Source: Allomyces arbusculus
Taxonomy: Eukaryota > Blastocladiomycota > Blastocladiomycetes > Blastocladiales > Blastocladiaceae
Direction: 5' to 3'
DNA length: 64,000 nucleotides
Assembly: GCA_027604705.1 (NCBI GenBank)
Contig: JADHYV010000013.1
Location: forward strand, 372,001-436,000
In this document: positions 43,074 through 54,528 of the stretch, one piece after another
How the letters are laid out: each line of letters opens with the position of its first letter
Numbering within the stretch: position 1 is the stretch's first letter
Translations under genes and position numbers: made by a program
Notes under the pieces: generated by a model
Seen by the model: the letters and a program-made list of their open reading frames with translations, nothing else
Told to the model about the DNA's origin: nothing
The model's database searches: none

Positions 43074-45372
43074 ATGACCGACATCAACCTGGACCCGCCC
43101 ACGGACCACGCCGACGCCGCGCCTGACACGCATCCACTCAAGGCCGCTGCGCAGGCCGAAGTCGACGCCGACGCGCCGGTCGAGGCCAACGGCGCCAACG
43201 GCGCGCACCACGACGACGAGGAGCCGGCTGCCGAGCTCGCTGCAAACGGCCATGCCGACGCGGAACCCGTCCTTGAGTCGAACGACGCGCCCAACGGCAC
43301 CGACCGCGAAGTCGAGCCCGAAACCGAGACCGCCCCCGAACCGGAACCCGAAGTCGTTGCCGAAACCGTCCCGCGCGGCCCGTTGTACGCGCAGCAGTCG
43401 TCGCTGCCGCACCTGCCCGTGCCGGACCTCGATGCGACCTTGAAAAAATACCTGCAAACCGTGCGCCCGCACGTCGACGACGACGGCTACGCGCGGACCG
43501 AAGCCGTCGTCGCCGAGTTTCTCGCCAACCAAGGCCCGGAACTGCAGGAACGGCTGCTCGCGCGCGCACAGGAATGCAATGCACGCGGAACGTCGTGGCT
43601 GGCCGAATGGTGGAACGACGTGGCCTACCTCGGGTATCGCGACCCGGTCGTGCTGAACGTGAACTACTTCATCCATATGGTGGATGACCGTCGCGTGCGG
43701 AATAAGCCCCTCGCGCGTGCAGCTGCGTTGGTGCATGCGACGGCCGAGTTTCGTGCCAAAGTGCTCGAGTACGTATTGTTTTTTGTTGGCGTTTTTGTAA
43801 CTGGTGGTGTTGGGGGTAGGGTGCGAGATATGGCCAGATTTCTAACGTGCGGCGTTGATTGCCTTTAGCGAGTCGCTCGAGCCCGAAATGATGCGCGGCG
43901 GGATTCCACTGTGCTCCAAGCAGTACCACTACATGTTCCATTCGTGCCGCGTGCCCGCGGCACCGCGCGATACCTACAAGTCGTACTACCCGGAGTCCCA
44001 CCCGACGGTTGTCGTGATCCGGAAAAACCAGTTTTTTGTCATGGACTTGCTGCACCGTGACGGGGAGCTGCTCACGCCCGAGGAAATCTACGTGTACGCA
44101 TCCGCGATATCTCATTTCCCTCGTTCGCTTTCCTCTTTTGGTCGCATTGCGAAACTGATAACCTGGCCCCATGCCTCGATTAGCCAACTTGACCGTATCG
44201 TGGAACTCGCGGGCACGCACACCGAACTCGCCATCGGCGCATTGACGACCGCGCACCGCGACACATGGGCGGCCGTGCACGGCCAACTCGCTGCGATCCC
44301 GGGCAACCAAGAGGCGCTTGAGGCCATTGAAGCATCAGCGTTTGTGCTGTGCCTCGACGACTCGGCGCCCGTGACCCGCTCCCAAGTGGCCCGCGCCGCA
44401 TGGCACGGCGACGGCCGCAACCGGTGGTTCGATAAACCCGTGCAACTGCTCGTCTGGGCCAACGGGAAAGCTGCGCTCAACGGCGAACACGCCATGATGG
44501 ATGCGACCCCGACTGGCCGGTTGGCCGAATGGATTGCGAAACGCGCGGCGGGATTGCCGCCGGTGCAGGTGGGCCACGATGCGCGTCCCGTGCTGGAATC
44601 GGCGTTGCCGCCACCGACCAAGATCGAGTTTATGGTCACGTCCCGTCTGGCCCAGGCCGTGCGTGAAGCCGAAGTGCGGTTTGATACGGACGTGGCGCAC
44701 CACGACCTGTTCGTCATGGCCTGGGACGGGTACGGCAAGGAATTGATCAAGACGTTCAAGGTCTCGCCCGACGGGTTTGTGCAAATGGCGTTGCAGCTCG
44801 CGTACTACAAGATGTATGGTCATACCGCGCCCATGTACGAGACGGCGCAGACGCGCAAGTTCTTGCACGGACGGACGGAAACCGGACGCACCGTCTCGGT
44901 CGCGTCGGTCGAGCTCGTCAAGGCCATGGAGGACACGGACCTGCCGGCAACGGAAAAGGTGGCGCTCGCGCGTGCCGCGATTGCGAGCCAGGTCAAGTAC
45001 ATGAAGGAGGCGTGCAACGGGCTCGGTGTTGACCGGCACCTGATGGGGCTCCGGATGCTCGTGCGTTCGGACGAGCCCACGCCGCCGCTGTTTACGGACC
45101 CGGCGTTTGCGGCAACCTGTCACTGGACGCTGTCGACGTCGCAGCTCTCGTCGCCGTGGTACGACGGGTACGGATGGGGCCAGGTCGTGCCGGACGGGTA
45201 TGGGCTCGCGTACATGGTGCTCGACGACTCGATTCACGTCAATATCACGTCGCGTCGCGGCGTCGGTGGCGATCAGCTGCGGCATTACTTGACTGAGGCG
45301 TTGCTCGACTTGAAGCGCGCCTTTGTCGAGGCCAAGAAGGCTGAGGCCGCAGAAGCGGCGGCGGACAAGTAG
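43074..45372 (+). CDS. CAT2: Carnitine O-acetyltransferase
   Basis: Three exons (43074-43768, 43869-44093, 44184-45372) give about 702 aa. Seen: an acidic, Glu/Pro/Ala-rich N-terminal 100 residues, then SLPHLPVPDLDATLKKYL, NARGTSWLAEWWNDVAYLGY, LDESLEPEMMRGGIPLC, the catalytic-His motif NGEHAMMDATP, the carnitine/CoA region, and the C-terminal signature STSQLSSPWYDGYGWGQVVP then DGYGLAYMV. Family knowledge: it moves acetyl groups between CoA and carnitine, needed for acetyl export from peroxisomes to mitochondria. Intron 2 (44094-44183, 90 nt) is in frame and has no stop, so it could be mistaken for coding; removing it restores EEIYVQLDRIVE, which fits the family. The C-terminus ends ADK with no PTS1. 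The acidic leader is not a classic mitochondrial presequence. Confidence 0.93.
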
Positions 45373-45424
45373 AGTGGGTGGGGTAGGGCGCGCGTGGTGC
45401 GCGTCATGGGAGGCCAGCCCTCAC

Positions 45425-45440
45425 GGGGGGGGGGGGGGGG
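45425..45440. repeat. G16 homopolymer run
   Basis: Sixteen consecutive G bases about 50 bases after the carnitine acetyltransferase stop. The longest homopolymer in the window. Confidence 0.95.
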
Positions 45441-46219
45441 TGGCGGTGTTGGCCCTGTTGCAGGAAGGCCGTTTGGCGGCGTGCGTGCGTGTATTTAGCA
45501 TATTATTCCAGTTTGTGTCCTGTTTGTAATGAACGCTTCAATTCCCGCGCTCTTGATGCAGTGCGATCATGTGGGCTGTCAATCGTTGGCCCTGCCCTTG
45601 AAAAATTCGCAAAGACCGATGCAGTCGCACTGAGTCGCACCATGGTTGGGTGGAGAGCGAAGTGACGCCCTGCGACGGCAACTGTCGGGAACACGGCACA
45701 TTATGAATAGGACAAGGCTTTGCCATGCTTACATGCCCCCTCAAGCGTGAGACAATTCATTTTCTGCGCCTCTTGAACAGAAGCCATTCCCAAACCAAGA
45801 CTGCCTCAAAGCCTGTTTTATAGAGAAAGGTCTTTCCCGACTTGGATAACTTCCTCCTCTGCTGCTCTCACGCAAACCAGCCTTGCCGTGCTAACGAACT
45901 TAAGCGCCGCTACCGAAATTGGTCTGGCGCTCCAGTAATGTCGCGATTTCAAGCTCAATACACCAGCCGGGCTCAGGGTCGGGCCTGGAGTCCTTGTCCT
46001 AACAGCAAACAGCATCAAGCGCTATCCCTGCAAGCATTGACTCGGTTGAAGCGACTTTTGCCGACCAACCCAGCCAGCTGGCTGACTCGCAACTAACCCC
46101 GCCGTCATCGCCGCCGCCATCGCGGCAAGCAGGAGCATGAGCGTGATTCTGGCCCAGTCATCAACAGTCCAAGTGTTGCCAATTGTCCTGCGCCTAACAC
46201 CCATTATGTCCACCTTTGC

Positions 46220-46924
46220 CAAAGCGTGCCATTAACGTTCCCGGGCGAGTTTGACCTGCAGCAATGGCACACTGGCGCCTTCCTTGCCATTTTTGGGATG
46301 TTGAGCACTCGGCCGAGTACTTTGTCCGCTGAGCGACTGGTGTTACCTGGGTCAAGCTCGAATGGGTGTTCCCTGAGCGTTTCAGGGAGACAGCACTCGA
46401 GTATCCGGAAAATTACTAGTTCCAAATTACCTCGTGGGCCAAAGTTTCGGGCAAGCAGTACAAGGACATGGATGAGGCAGATGTGGACGGGCACATTGCG
46501 CAATGCGCTTCTCACGCATCTCCGCTCGTCATCGAAATCACGGCCGCATCAATTACTCGCACGACAATACGGGGCGATTAATTTCGGCTATATTAGGTCG
46601 TATCCTCCCCGTCATGGACGAGACGCAGGTCGTGAACATGGTCTCCTACGCGATTCGGCGCGTGTTCCAGGTCATTGCATGGCTCTGGAGACGTCTGGCA
46701 AGAGCACCTTGGAGCATGCGACGGGGCATGCTCAGCGGCATCCAGGTGCATCTGGTTATGGTGCGTTCCGCGAGGAGTTCATGGCACATGTGCACCAAGC
46801 TTCATGTCGCGCCATTTTAGATGCGCGAATGGTGGCGCCACTCAGCAAGTCGGATCGTTTTTCGACGGTTGGTTGTTTTTTGCACCAGTCTGAGTTCATG
46901 TCTTGGGGGTTCGAAGCAGAATAA
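46220..46924 (+). pseudogene. Possible decayed coding sequence, origin unknown
   Basis: Frames on the plus strand give protein-like strings in turn (for example TWVKLEWVFPERFRETALEY and KQYKDMDEADVDGHIAQC), as expected of an old coding region that no longer reads through. I do not recognise the family. It may equally be chance in a spacer, so confidence is low. Confidence 0.2.
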
Positions 46925-47496
46925 GTGAAAGGCTCTGTTTACTGCTCATGGCCGATGTTGGATTGCTTTGTATCCGTTGACGACTGGTCAGTTGCTGGGC
47001 GAGCACCGGAGATGTCGAGTGTGAGACGACGATGAAATCGCGCCGGCCAGGGTTCGATCGTTGAGCCTGCATCGAGCCCTCGTGCGTAGGACAAGGCGCA
47101 GGCAGGTGCCGGTTTTGGGCAAGGTAACGAACGGCTGGGTGCTTGGCTGCTTGGCTCTTGCTTTGCTTTTGGCGGGCCGCTGCCCCACCCACCGTCGTCA
47201 AAGCGCCCACGACGACGTCGCTCCGACGCACGACTGCGCGCCCGTCCGCCCACGCTCCCCACCGCCCGCCCGCGCGCGACTTGGCGCATTGCGCTCCCCT
47301 CGCGCCCACGACACGAACCCGCCATAGACGGCTCTCCCGCGCCGCCGCTGCCATCGCTGCCGCGCCGACTCGCTGTGCACCGGACGACTCGGCGATACCA
47401 TCGCAGCTCTACCGCTGCAGCAGCCGCTCTCCCGCCGTGCATCTCTCACACTCAACGCTCAACCAGCACTCGAAGCGACGCAACTACACGTCAACG

Positions 47497-49214
47497 ATGA
47501 GCAGTTTCTTTGGCCTGGCCACGGGCGCGCCACCGCCGCAGCAACAGCAACAACCGGCCGCCGCCGCACGCATGTTCGCCGCACCCCACCAGTCGCCTGC
47601 GTTGGCCCCCGCGGCCGGCGCCGGCGGGTTTGCGACCATGACGCCGCACGATCTGCTCGCACTCCAGCAGCAACAACAGCAGCAGCAGACCCAGCAGTCG
47701 CAGCAGTCGCAGCAGTCGCAGCCGCAACCGTACCAGCAGCCGCAGTACCACGCCAGCACGCCGGCGCCCGCAACCATGTCCTCGCTCCTCTCCACGAGTC
47801 TCCAGCAGCAGTCGCACGGGTTCTTCACGGCCGCCACTACCATGTCCTCGTCGGTCCCGCCGCCGTCGCCCGGCCTGCCGCGACCCGCATCTGCCGCGAG
47901 CTCGACCGCATCGCACCTTGCGCCGGTCAAGGTGCAGGAAGGTTTTTTCATCCCGAGCGACCCGACACCGACTGCGTCCAACACGTTCCAGAGCATGCTT
48001 GCGCCGCCGGCAGCGCACCTGCAGCAACCGTTCAATACGTCCTCGCCCATGCTCGTCGACGCGCCGACCACCCCGACCACGCCGCACTGGCCCACGACTG
48101 ACTCCGGCAGTGTCGCATCCAGCGGCCCACCCACCGTCTCTTCCGCGGCCGCGTCATGGATGAGTCTCGGGCGCACGCCGGGGACTCCGCGCGGCACGAC
48201 GCGCGCGGAAGCGCTTCGGATCGGGTCGGTCCCGGCATCGGCGTTCCGGCACCACGCGACGCAGCCGGGAGTGCACTCGCCCCTGGCCACGTCGTTTTGG
48301 GACGCGGCGGGCAGTTCCGTCGGGAGTACCGCGATTCTAGGGACGAGCGCGGGCGACGACGATCATTTGGCAGCCGCGCTCGCGTCAACGGCACCGACGG
48401 GTGCGGCTAGTGCGTCAGCTGCTGCAGCTGCCGCCGCGTCGTCGCTGCCGCTCAAGTCGGTGCAGGTCCTGCACGAGAAACGGCGGCGTCGGCGCGAGTC
48501 GCACAACGCCGTGGAGCGGCGGCGGCGCGACAATATCAACGAGCGGATCCAGGAGATGGGCCTGCTGTTACCAGAGACCTACACGGGCAGCGACGCGAGT
48601 ACGGTCAAGGCGCACAAGGGCCAGATCTTGCGCAAGGCCGTCGATTACGTCGGCGACTTGCAGCGGCTCTTGGCACAAGCGCGCGAACGGCACCGCGAGC
48701 TCGAGCAAGCGCTCAGGCAGCTCGGCGTGGAACCGCCCGAAATGGCCGACCTCGACCGGCAGATGGATACGTTGTTGACGTTGCCGTCCCATACGGTCGG
48801 GACGTTGATGGTCGCGCCGGCGGTTCTGCGCGAACAGCAGCATCAGCAGATGCAGCAGATGCAGCCGCCCACGCCTTTGCGTGCGGATGTGGTCGCTGAC
48901 CACCAGCAGCAGATGGTGTTTGCGAATTTGCCGCACGTGTTTCCGGCGGCCTCGACGACACCGGAGATTACGATGACGGCCATGGTCGCGGGTCCGTCGC
49001 CGAATGGGGCCGCGGTGGGGGCGGGGGTGGTGCCGACGGATGCGGTGGATGGGCTCGAGCAGCTGCTGATTCCGCCGGCGCAGCAGTGGGTCACGACGGC
49101 GACGACGGCGAGTATGAGTGGAGCTAGTGCGAGTTTGAGCCCAACGATGGTCACGCCGTCGCTCGCGCCCATTCCGCAACAGTCGCAGCAGCAGCAGCAG
49201 CCGGTGCAGCCGGT

Positions 49215-49246
<32 letters not shown>

Positions 49247-49719
49247 CGCACCCGTCGCCGTTCCAGCAGCCGCAGTACCAGGTGCAGCAAACGCCGTCGT
49301 TCCCGCTGCAACAGCCGCAACAGCCGCAACAGCCGCAGCAATACCAGTTCCAGTCGCAGTTCCAAGCACCGCAGCAGCAGCAGCAGTTCCAGCCGCAACA
49401 GCAGCAGCAACCGCATCAGCAGCAACAGCCAACAGTCGTCATGTACGCGGCGGCGCCGACGGCGCCCGGCCAGCCACCACAGTACTACGCGATCCAGCAG
49501 CACCAGCCAGCGCAGCCGCACCCGCCACCACCACCGCACCCGTACTACGTGCAGGCACCGACGTACCAGTCGTACCAGCAGATCCCGACGCAGTACCAGG
49601 CCGGGATCGCGCAGCCGATGCAGGCCTACACGATGCAGGGCATGCCTGCGGGCACGATCGTGATGCAGGCACCGCCCACGGCGCAGTCGGCAGTGTCGGC
49701 ACAACCGGGTGGCGTGTAA
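47497..49719 (+). CDS. Q-rich bHLH(-Zip) transcription factor, USF-like
   Basis: An intronless 740-aa frame starting MSSFFGLATG. Seen: a Gln-rich N-terminal region, Ser/Pro/Thr-rich middle, a bHLH at about residues 328-390 with basic part EKRRRRRESHNAVERRRRDN (His, Glu, Arg in the E-box-reading places), helix 1 INERIQEMGLLLPE, loop, helix 2 KGQILRKAVDYVGDLQRLL and a leucine-zipper-like extension (AQARERHRELEQALRQLG). The C-terminal half is very Gln- and Pro-rich and probably an activation domain. Family knowledge: the H..E..R pattern binds CACGTG-type E-boxes; KGxIL followed by A-DYI/V and a zipper is closest to USF. Targets are unknown. The start is the first Met of the frame that has normal composition; the frame is open for 350 bases upstream. 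Confidence 0.9.
47662..47740 (+). repeat. CAG/CAA trinucleotide repeat coding for poly-Gln (N-terminal)
   Basis: Imperfect CAG/CAA and CAGTCG repeats within the bHLH gene, coding for Gln with interspersed Ser. Confidence 0.9.
49180..49440 (+). repeat. CAG/CAA and CAGCCG repeat coding for the C-terminal Gln/Pro-rich region
   Basis: Long imperfect trinucleotide repeat in the bHLH gene, with a nine-unit run of CAG near 49218-49244. Likely length-variable between strains. Confidence 0.9.
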
Positions 49720-50206
49720 ACGTCGAGGATCGGAAGAAAGAGAGAGGAGGGGGGTGAGGAGAAGCAGGAGAGAGAGCGGGCGTGTCGTTGGATTCTTTTG
49801 GATGTTCTGTTGTCGTGTGTGTTTTGCTGGGGTTTTCTTTTGCGTTTTCGGGTGGCCTTGGTATAGAAGTGGGGTTCGATTTGGCTGGATTGTGAGTGAC
49901 TTGAGCAGAACGGAACGAGTCAACGGCTCACATGTGTCCACGCGAAGGAAAGACCAGATCGCGCCATTTTGGGGATTTTTTGAAGCTCCAATTTTGCGGC
50001 GGCTGATCAAGCTGACGACACTCCAACAGCTGTTGCACGACATCGACGACCGCGACAGCGACAAGGAGCAAAAGCACGTCGACGACAAGTATCGCACCTG
50101 CAGCAACTCGCAGCAGCTTTATCACCGGACCAAACGACCAGCTCCCCGTCGATACTCCCATCTTCTCGCCAATCCGCACCAACCACACACTTTGCACCCC
50201 ATCATC
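49720..50206. other. Spacer between the bHLH gene and methionyl-tRNA synthetase
   Basis: 487 bases between two plus-strand genes. AG-rich then T-rich 3' UTR of the bHLH gene, followed by the synthetase leader. No gene seen. Confidence 0.5.
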
Positions 50207-52323
50207 ATGTCGACGACCAAGCGCGCCACGCCGTTCGTGCGCTCCAAGGCCGTCCCGTATGCCTTATGACGACCGGGGTCGCTCAGCGCGCCCCACGATC
50301 CGCTCACACCCATGGGTTTTCTTCCTCTAGCCTTCCTATTCCCGGCCAGCGCAACGTGCTCGTCACCTCGGCGCTGCCCTACGTCAACAACGAGCCGCAC
50401 CTCGGCAACATTATCGGCTGCGTGCTCTCGGCCGATGCCTACGCCCGGTTCGCGCGCCTGCGCGGGTACAACACGCTTTATGTGTGCGGCACCGACGAGT
50501 ACGGCACGGCCACGGAAACCAAGGCGCTCGAAGAGGGCGTGTCGTGTCAGGCGCTGTGCGACAAGTACCACGCGCTGCACAAGTCGATCTACGAGCTTTT
50601 TGAGATTGATTTCGACCTATTCGGGCGCACGACGACGCCGCAGCAGACGAAGATCGCGCAGGATATCTTCAACAAGGTCGAGGCCAATGGGTTCGTCACG
50701 CGCGACACGCTCACACAGCTTTACTGTGAGACGTGCCAGCGGTTCCTGGCTGACCGGTACGTCGAGGGAACTTGCCCGCACTGCAAGTTCACCGACGCCC
50801 GTGGCGACCAGTGCGACGCGTGCCAAAAGCTGTTGAACGCGGCCGACCTGATCCAGCCGCGGTGCAAGTTGGACGGCAGCAAGCCCGTGACGCGCGAAAC
50901 GACGCACCTGTTCCTGGACCTGCCCAAACTGACGCCGGAACTGACCGAGTTCGTCGATACCAAGTCGGTTGCGGGCAAATGGACGTCCAACTCGATTGCG
51001 ATCACGCGCGGGTGGCTCAAAGAAGGGCTCAAGCCGCGGTGCATCACGCGCGATTTGAAGTGGGGCACGCCCGTGCCGCTGGAAGGGTTTACCGACAAGG
51101 TGTTCTACGTCTGGTTCGACGCTCCCATTGGGTACCCGTCGATCACGGCCAACCTGACCCCGGAGTGGGAACGGTGGTGGAAGAACCCGAAGGACGTGCA
51201 GCTCTACCAGTTCATGGGCAAGGACAACATTCCGTTCCACACGGTGATTTTCCCGTCGTCGTTGCTGGCCACGCGCGAGAACTGGACGCTGTTGCACCAT
51301 GTCTCGACGACCGAGTACCTGAACTACGAGGGCGGGAAGTTCTCCAAGTCGCGCAAGACGGGCGTGTTTGGGTCGAACGTGCGGGACACGGGCATTCCCG
51401 TCTCAGTGTGGCGGTACTACCTGTTTGCGAACCGTCCCGAGACGTCCGACTCGGATTTCTCGTGGAAGGACTTCATCGCGCGTAACAACAACGAGTTGCT
51501 CAACAACCTCGGTAATTTCGTGAACCGCGTCGTCAAGTTTGTCGCGTCGCCGAAATACGCGTCGGTCTTGCCGGCATTTGAGTGGGCCGTGCACCCGGTC
51601 GATGTCCAGCTCGTTGCTGACATTGACACGCTGCTCGCGCAGTACCTCGACGCTCTCGAGAACGTCAAAATCCGGCACGGTTTGCAACTCGCCATGGCCG
51701 TCTCGGCGCGCGGGAACCAGTACTTGCAGGATAACAAGCTCGATAACGCGCTGCACGCTGCCGACCCGAAACGGTGCGCGCAGGTGCTCGGGCACGCGGC
51801 CAACGTGGCCTACTTGCTGGCCGCGCTCTTCTACCCGTACATGCCCGCGACCGCCGCGTCGATTGCGCGGCAGCTGAACGCGCCGCAGCCCAAGTACCCC
51901 GCCTCGTTTGCGGCCGGGCCGTTGCTCGCTGCCGAGTCGTCGCACGCGATTGGCAAGCCCGAGTACTTGTTCAAGCGCATTGACGAGAAGCTCGAGGGCG
52001 AGTTCCGCGCCAAGTATGGCGGACAGACGGCCGGGGGCAACTCTGCTAATGCGGCGCCGGTGGTCGATAAGAAGGCGGCCAAGAAGGCGGCGGCCGCTAA
52101 AAAGGCGGCGGATCCGGTGAAGCTGTTGGAGAAGATGGATCCGGCCCAAATCACGCCGACCGCGCGCGAGTTGCAGGCCAAGGTGGCGGCACAGGGGGAG
52201 AAAGTCAAGACGCTCAAGACGGCCAAGGCCGACGCGACGACGGTCGCGAATGAGGTGGACATTCTGCTCAAGTTCAAGGCCGATTTGCTCGCGGAGGTGC
52301 AGGCGATTGCCGCTGGCAAGTAA
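50207..52323 (+). CDS. MES1: Methionyl-tRNA synthetase, cytosolic type with C-terminal WHEP-like domain
   Basis: A short first exon (50207-50256) and a long second exon (50331-52323) give 680 aa; the intron is 74 nt. Seen: NVLVTSALPYVNNEPHLGN (HIGH signature as HLGN), the zinc-knuckle cysteines CETCQRF, CPHCKF and CDACQKLL, WFDAPIGYPSIT, MGKDNIPFHTV, the KMSKS loop as GGKFSKSRKTG, SVWRYYLFANRPE, and the anticodon-binding helical domain (NNNELLNNLGNFVNRVVKF). After a Lys/Ala-rich linker the last 55 residues (ARELQAKVAAQGEKVKTLKT, then DILLKFKADLLAE) resemble a WHEP tRNA-binding helix pair. Family knowledge: it charges initiator and elongator tRNA-Met. It lacks the N-terminal GST-like domain of yeast Mes1. 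Confidence 0.96.
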
Positions 52324-52804
52324 GGCTCGGGAACCGGCGGTTTGGGACGCGGTTTTGCTCGACTGGGTTTCGGTTGATTTCGTTAGCGGTAGGTGTATTG
52401 GGTTGGTGGTCGCTGCTGTGCGTGTCTTGCATAAAGGTCTTGATTCCAATCTGGTCGTGCTCGTCCCGAGATCAGTGCAGATTGGCATGACAGAGAAGCG
52501 GTTTGCTCGACGCGGTCACATGTCAACTCGCTGATCACTTTCGTTTGCCGTCGCTCCCCGTCCGTCTCTTCTCATCCTCCTCGACCTCTCCAACGCCGCT
52601 GCAACGAGTAACGACCAGCCACATCAACTGCAGTTCGACAGTCGTAAGAACTGCGGCGATACGCTGCACAGGCATCTCGACGACAAGCAAGCTCGGCGAG
52701 ACGACCGCAGCCTGACCGGGCCAACAAATCGCACTCTGCGACAACCACGACTTCCAACCACCACTTGTGTGCTCGCAACCACCAACCTGTGACCAGCCAC
52801 CACC
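52324..52804. other. Spacer upstream of DNAAF4
   Basis: 481 bases between the synthetase stop and the DNAAF4 start. C-rich leader with ACC repeats just before the ATG. No gene seen. Confidence 0.5.
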
Positions 52805-54528
52805 ATGCCGCCCTTGCTCGTGCGCAACTACGACTTCCACGAGACTGAGACGCACGCGTTCATCGACGTGCCCTGGCCCGCGCCGATTTCCGCCAAGGCG
52901 GCCGACATTTACGGTACCAAGTCGTCGCTGCCGTGCCAACACCCGAGTGCACGGTGCCTGACGATGGGGGTTAAACGAACGGTGTAGCCAATGACGTTTA
53001 CGTGAAGGTGCACGTGGCTCCCTACTTTTTCGAGCTTGATCTCGCACACGCCGTGGACGACGCGGCATCGGCCGCAACGATTGCCAATTCGATCGTGTCG
53101 TTTGCGCTGGTCAAGGTGCGTCCCGCGGCATTATCGCTCCCACAAAGCCTCCATGAGCTGACCCCCGGGTTGATGGTGAGCAGAAAGAGCCCGCGACTTG
53201 GAGCACGCCCAAGTACGATGCGCCGTCGGCTGCCGACGTGCGACAGCGCCGGCAGGATGCCGAGGCGCGGTACCTTGCACGACAGGAAGAGGAACGGAAG
53301 CAGCGCGAGTCGGACAAGTGGGCGCGGCACCGGTTTTTGGTCAAGCAGCAAATGGAGGTGGAGAGGCAGGACCGCGAGCGCGTCCAAGGTTTGAAGCGGC
53401 AGGAAAAGGAGGAGGCCGAGGTACTTGCACGGTTGACTACTTCTTGCCAGTGCTCCACAACTCACGCTTTTGCACGGGGAAAACAGAACAGCATTTACGA
53501 GTGGGCTGAAGAAACGCGACACCCGGCCAGCGCACCTGGCCGAGACGACAAATACACGATGCCACGACCGGGCGCCGACGGTGAAGCATCGCCAGCGGCA
53601 CCGTCCCGCCCTGCTCCGATCTCCACCGCCAGCAGTGGCGCCGAAGACGACACCGAGTCGAGCGACGACGACGACCCTGAAATCCAGGCTCTCAAGGCCA
53701 AGTACCGTGCCGTCCAGCAGCGGCAGGCGCAGCCTGTGAGTATTCTCGTGCCCGACGCCGACAAGCGGCCGCCACCGCGGCAGCGCGGCGAGCTGACAGT
53801 CACGTTCACACCACGGCAGCTGCCGACGGCCGCGCGCGAGTCGCATGACGGTGCGTTCATGTGTCTCTCCTGCATCTCTTCTGCCACGAGCCGTGTCGCT
53901 GACGATGGACGGTGCGCGAGAGTAGCCAAGTGGGTCGCTGAAATGGAAGAAGCACGGCGTCGGCGCGGGCCGCGGCAGGACGAAGCCGACGCGCTCGAGG
54001 CCAAGGCGCGCGACTTGCAGCGCGCGGGGCAGACGGTGGCCGCGGTCGATGCGTTTTCGGCGAGTTTGGCGATTGCGCCAGGACGGCACCGGTACGTCTC
54101 CACCACGCGGATCGAAACGAACGGCCCGTGCGCGCAAGGATCCGCACTGACCGGAGCTCTGGCCATCTAGGTGTCTGATTGGCCGATCCGAGTGCTACGC
54201 GCAGCTCGCGTGGCACCGGCACGTGGTCGACGACGTGGACGCGGCCGTGGCGCTCTTGGACGACATGGAGAAGACGCATGGGTTGGAGAACGTGTATGCA
54301 GACGTGCGCAAGGAGTTGACCGAGCGGCGGCGCGTGGCCAAGGCGGCGATCGACCTCGAGCAGCAGGCTGAGCGTGAGAAGGCCTCGGATCGGTTGAGGC
54401 AGCGCGAGGAGGGAGGTAAGTTCACCGACAGTGGCAGAGGTGCCGGTCTTATGGAAGAGGGAGCGGTGGACACGGCGGCCGCGGCTGCGGGCGATGTGGG
54501 CGACGTGCCCGTGGCGCTGCCGTCATGA
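52805..54528 (+). CDS. DNAAF4: Dynein axonemal assembly factor 4 (DNAAF4/DYX1C1)
   Basis: Six exons (52805-52913, 52988-53115, 53184-53420, 53487-53850, 53926-54091, 54171-54528) give 453 aa (human 420). Introns are 66-79 nt; two (53421-53486 and 53851-53925) are in frame and stop-free. Seen: an N-terminal CS (p23-like) domain (LLVRNYDFHETETHAFIDVP, VYVKVHVAPYFFELDL, SIVSFALVKKEPATW), a charged helix (ARQEEERKQRESDKW), the diagnostic TVTFTPRQLPTAARESHD, then TPR-like helices (ALEAKARDLQRAGQTVAAVD then AFSASLAIAP; SECYAQLAWHRHVVDDVDAA). Family knowledge: DNAAF4 works with Hsp90/Hsp70 and R2TP-like factors to preassemble axonemal dynein arms in the cytoplasm. It needs a motile flagellum, so it fits IFT57 at 36-37.5 kb. 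The TPR part looks shorter than in animals. Confidence 0.88.

Larger units (their letters stand above)
45373..47496. other. Longest spacer in the window (2.1 kb), partly low GC
   Basis: Begins with a 16-base G run (45425-45440). From about 45520 to 47040 GC is lower and codon use is unlike the neighbours. A stretch at 46220-46920 looks like decayed coding sequence. The last 450 bases are GC-rich and belong to the bHLH promoter and leader. Confidence 0.5.

Noticed and set aside
48568-50106. A 512-codon minus-strand open frame
   Set aside because: Antisense to the Gln-rich region of the bHLH gene; poly-Leu/Arg content is the complement of CAG repeats.
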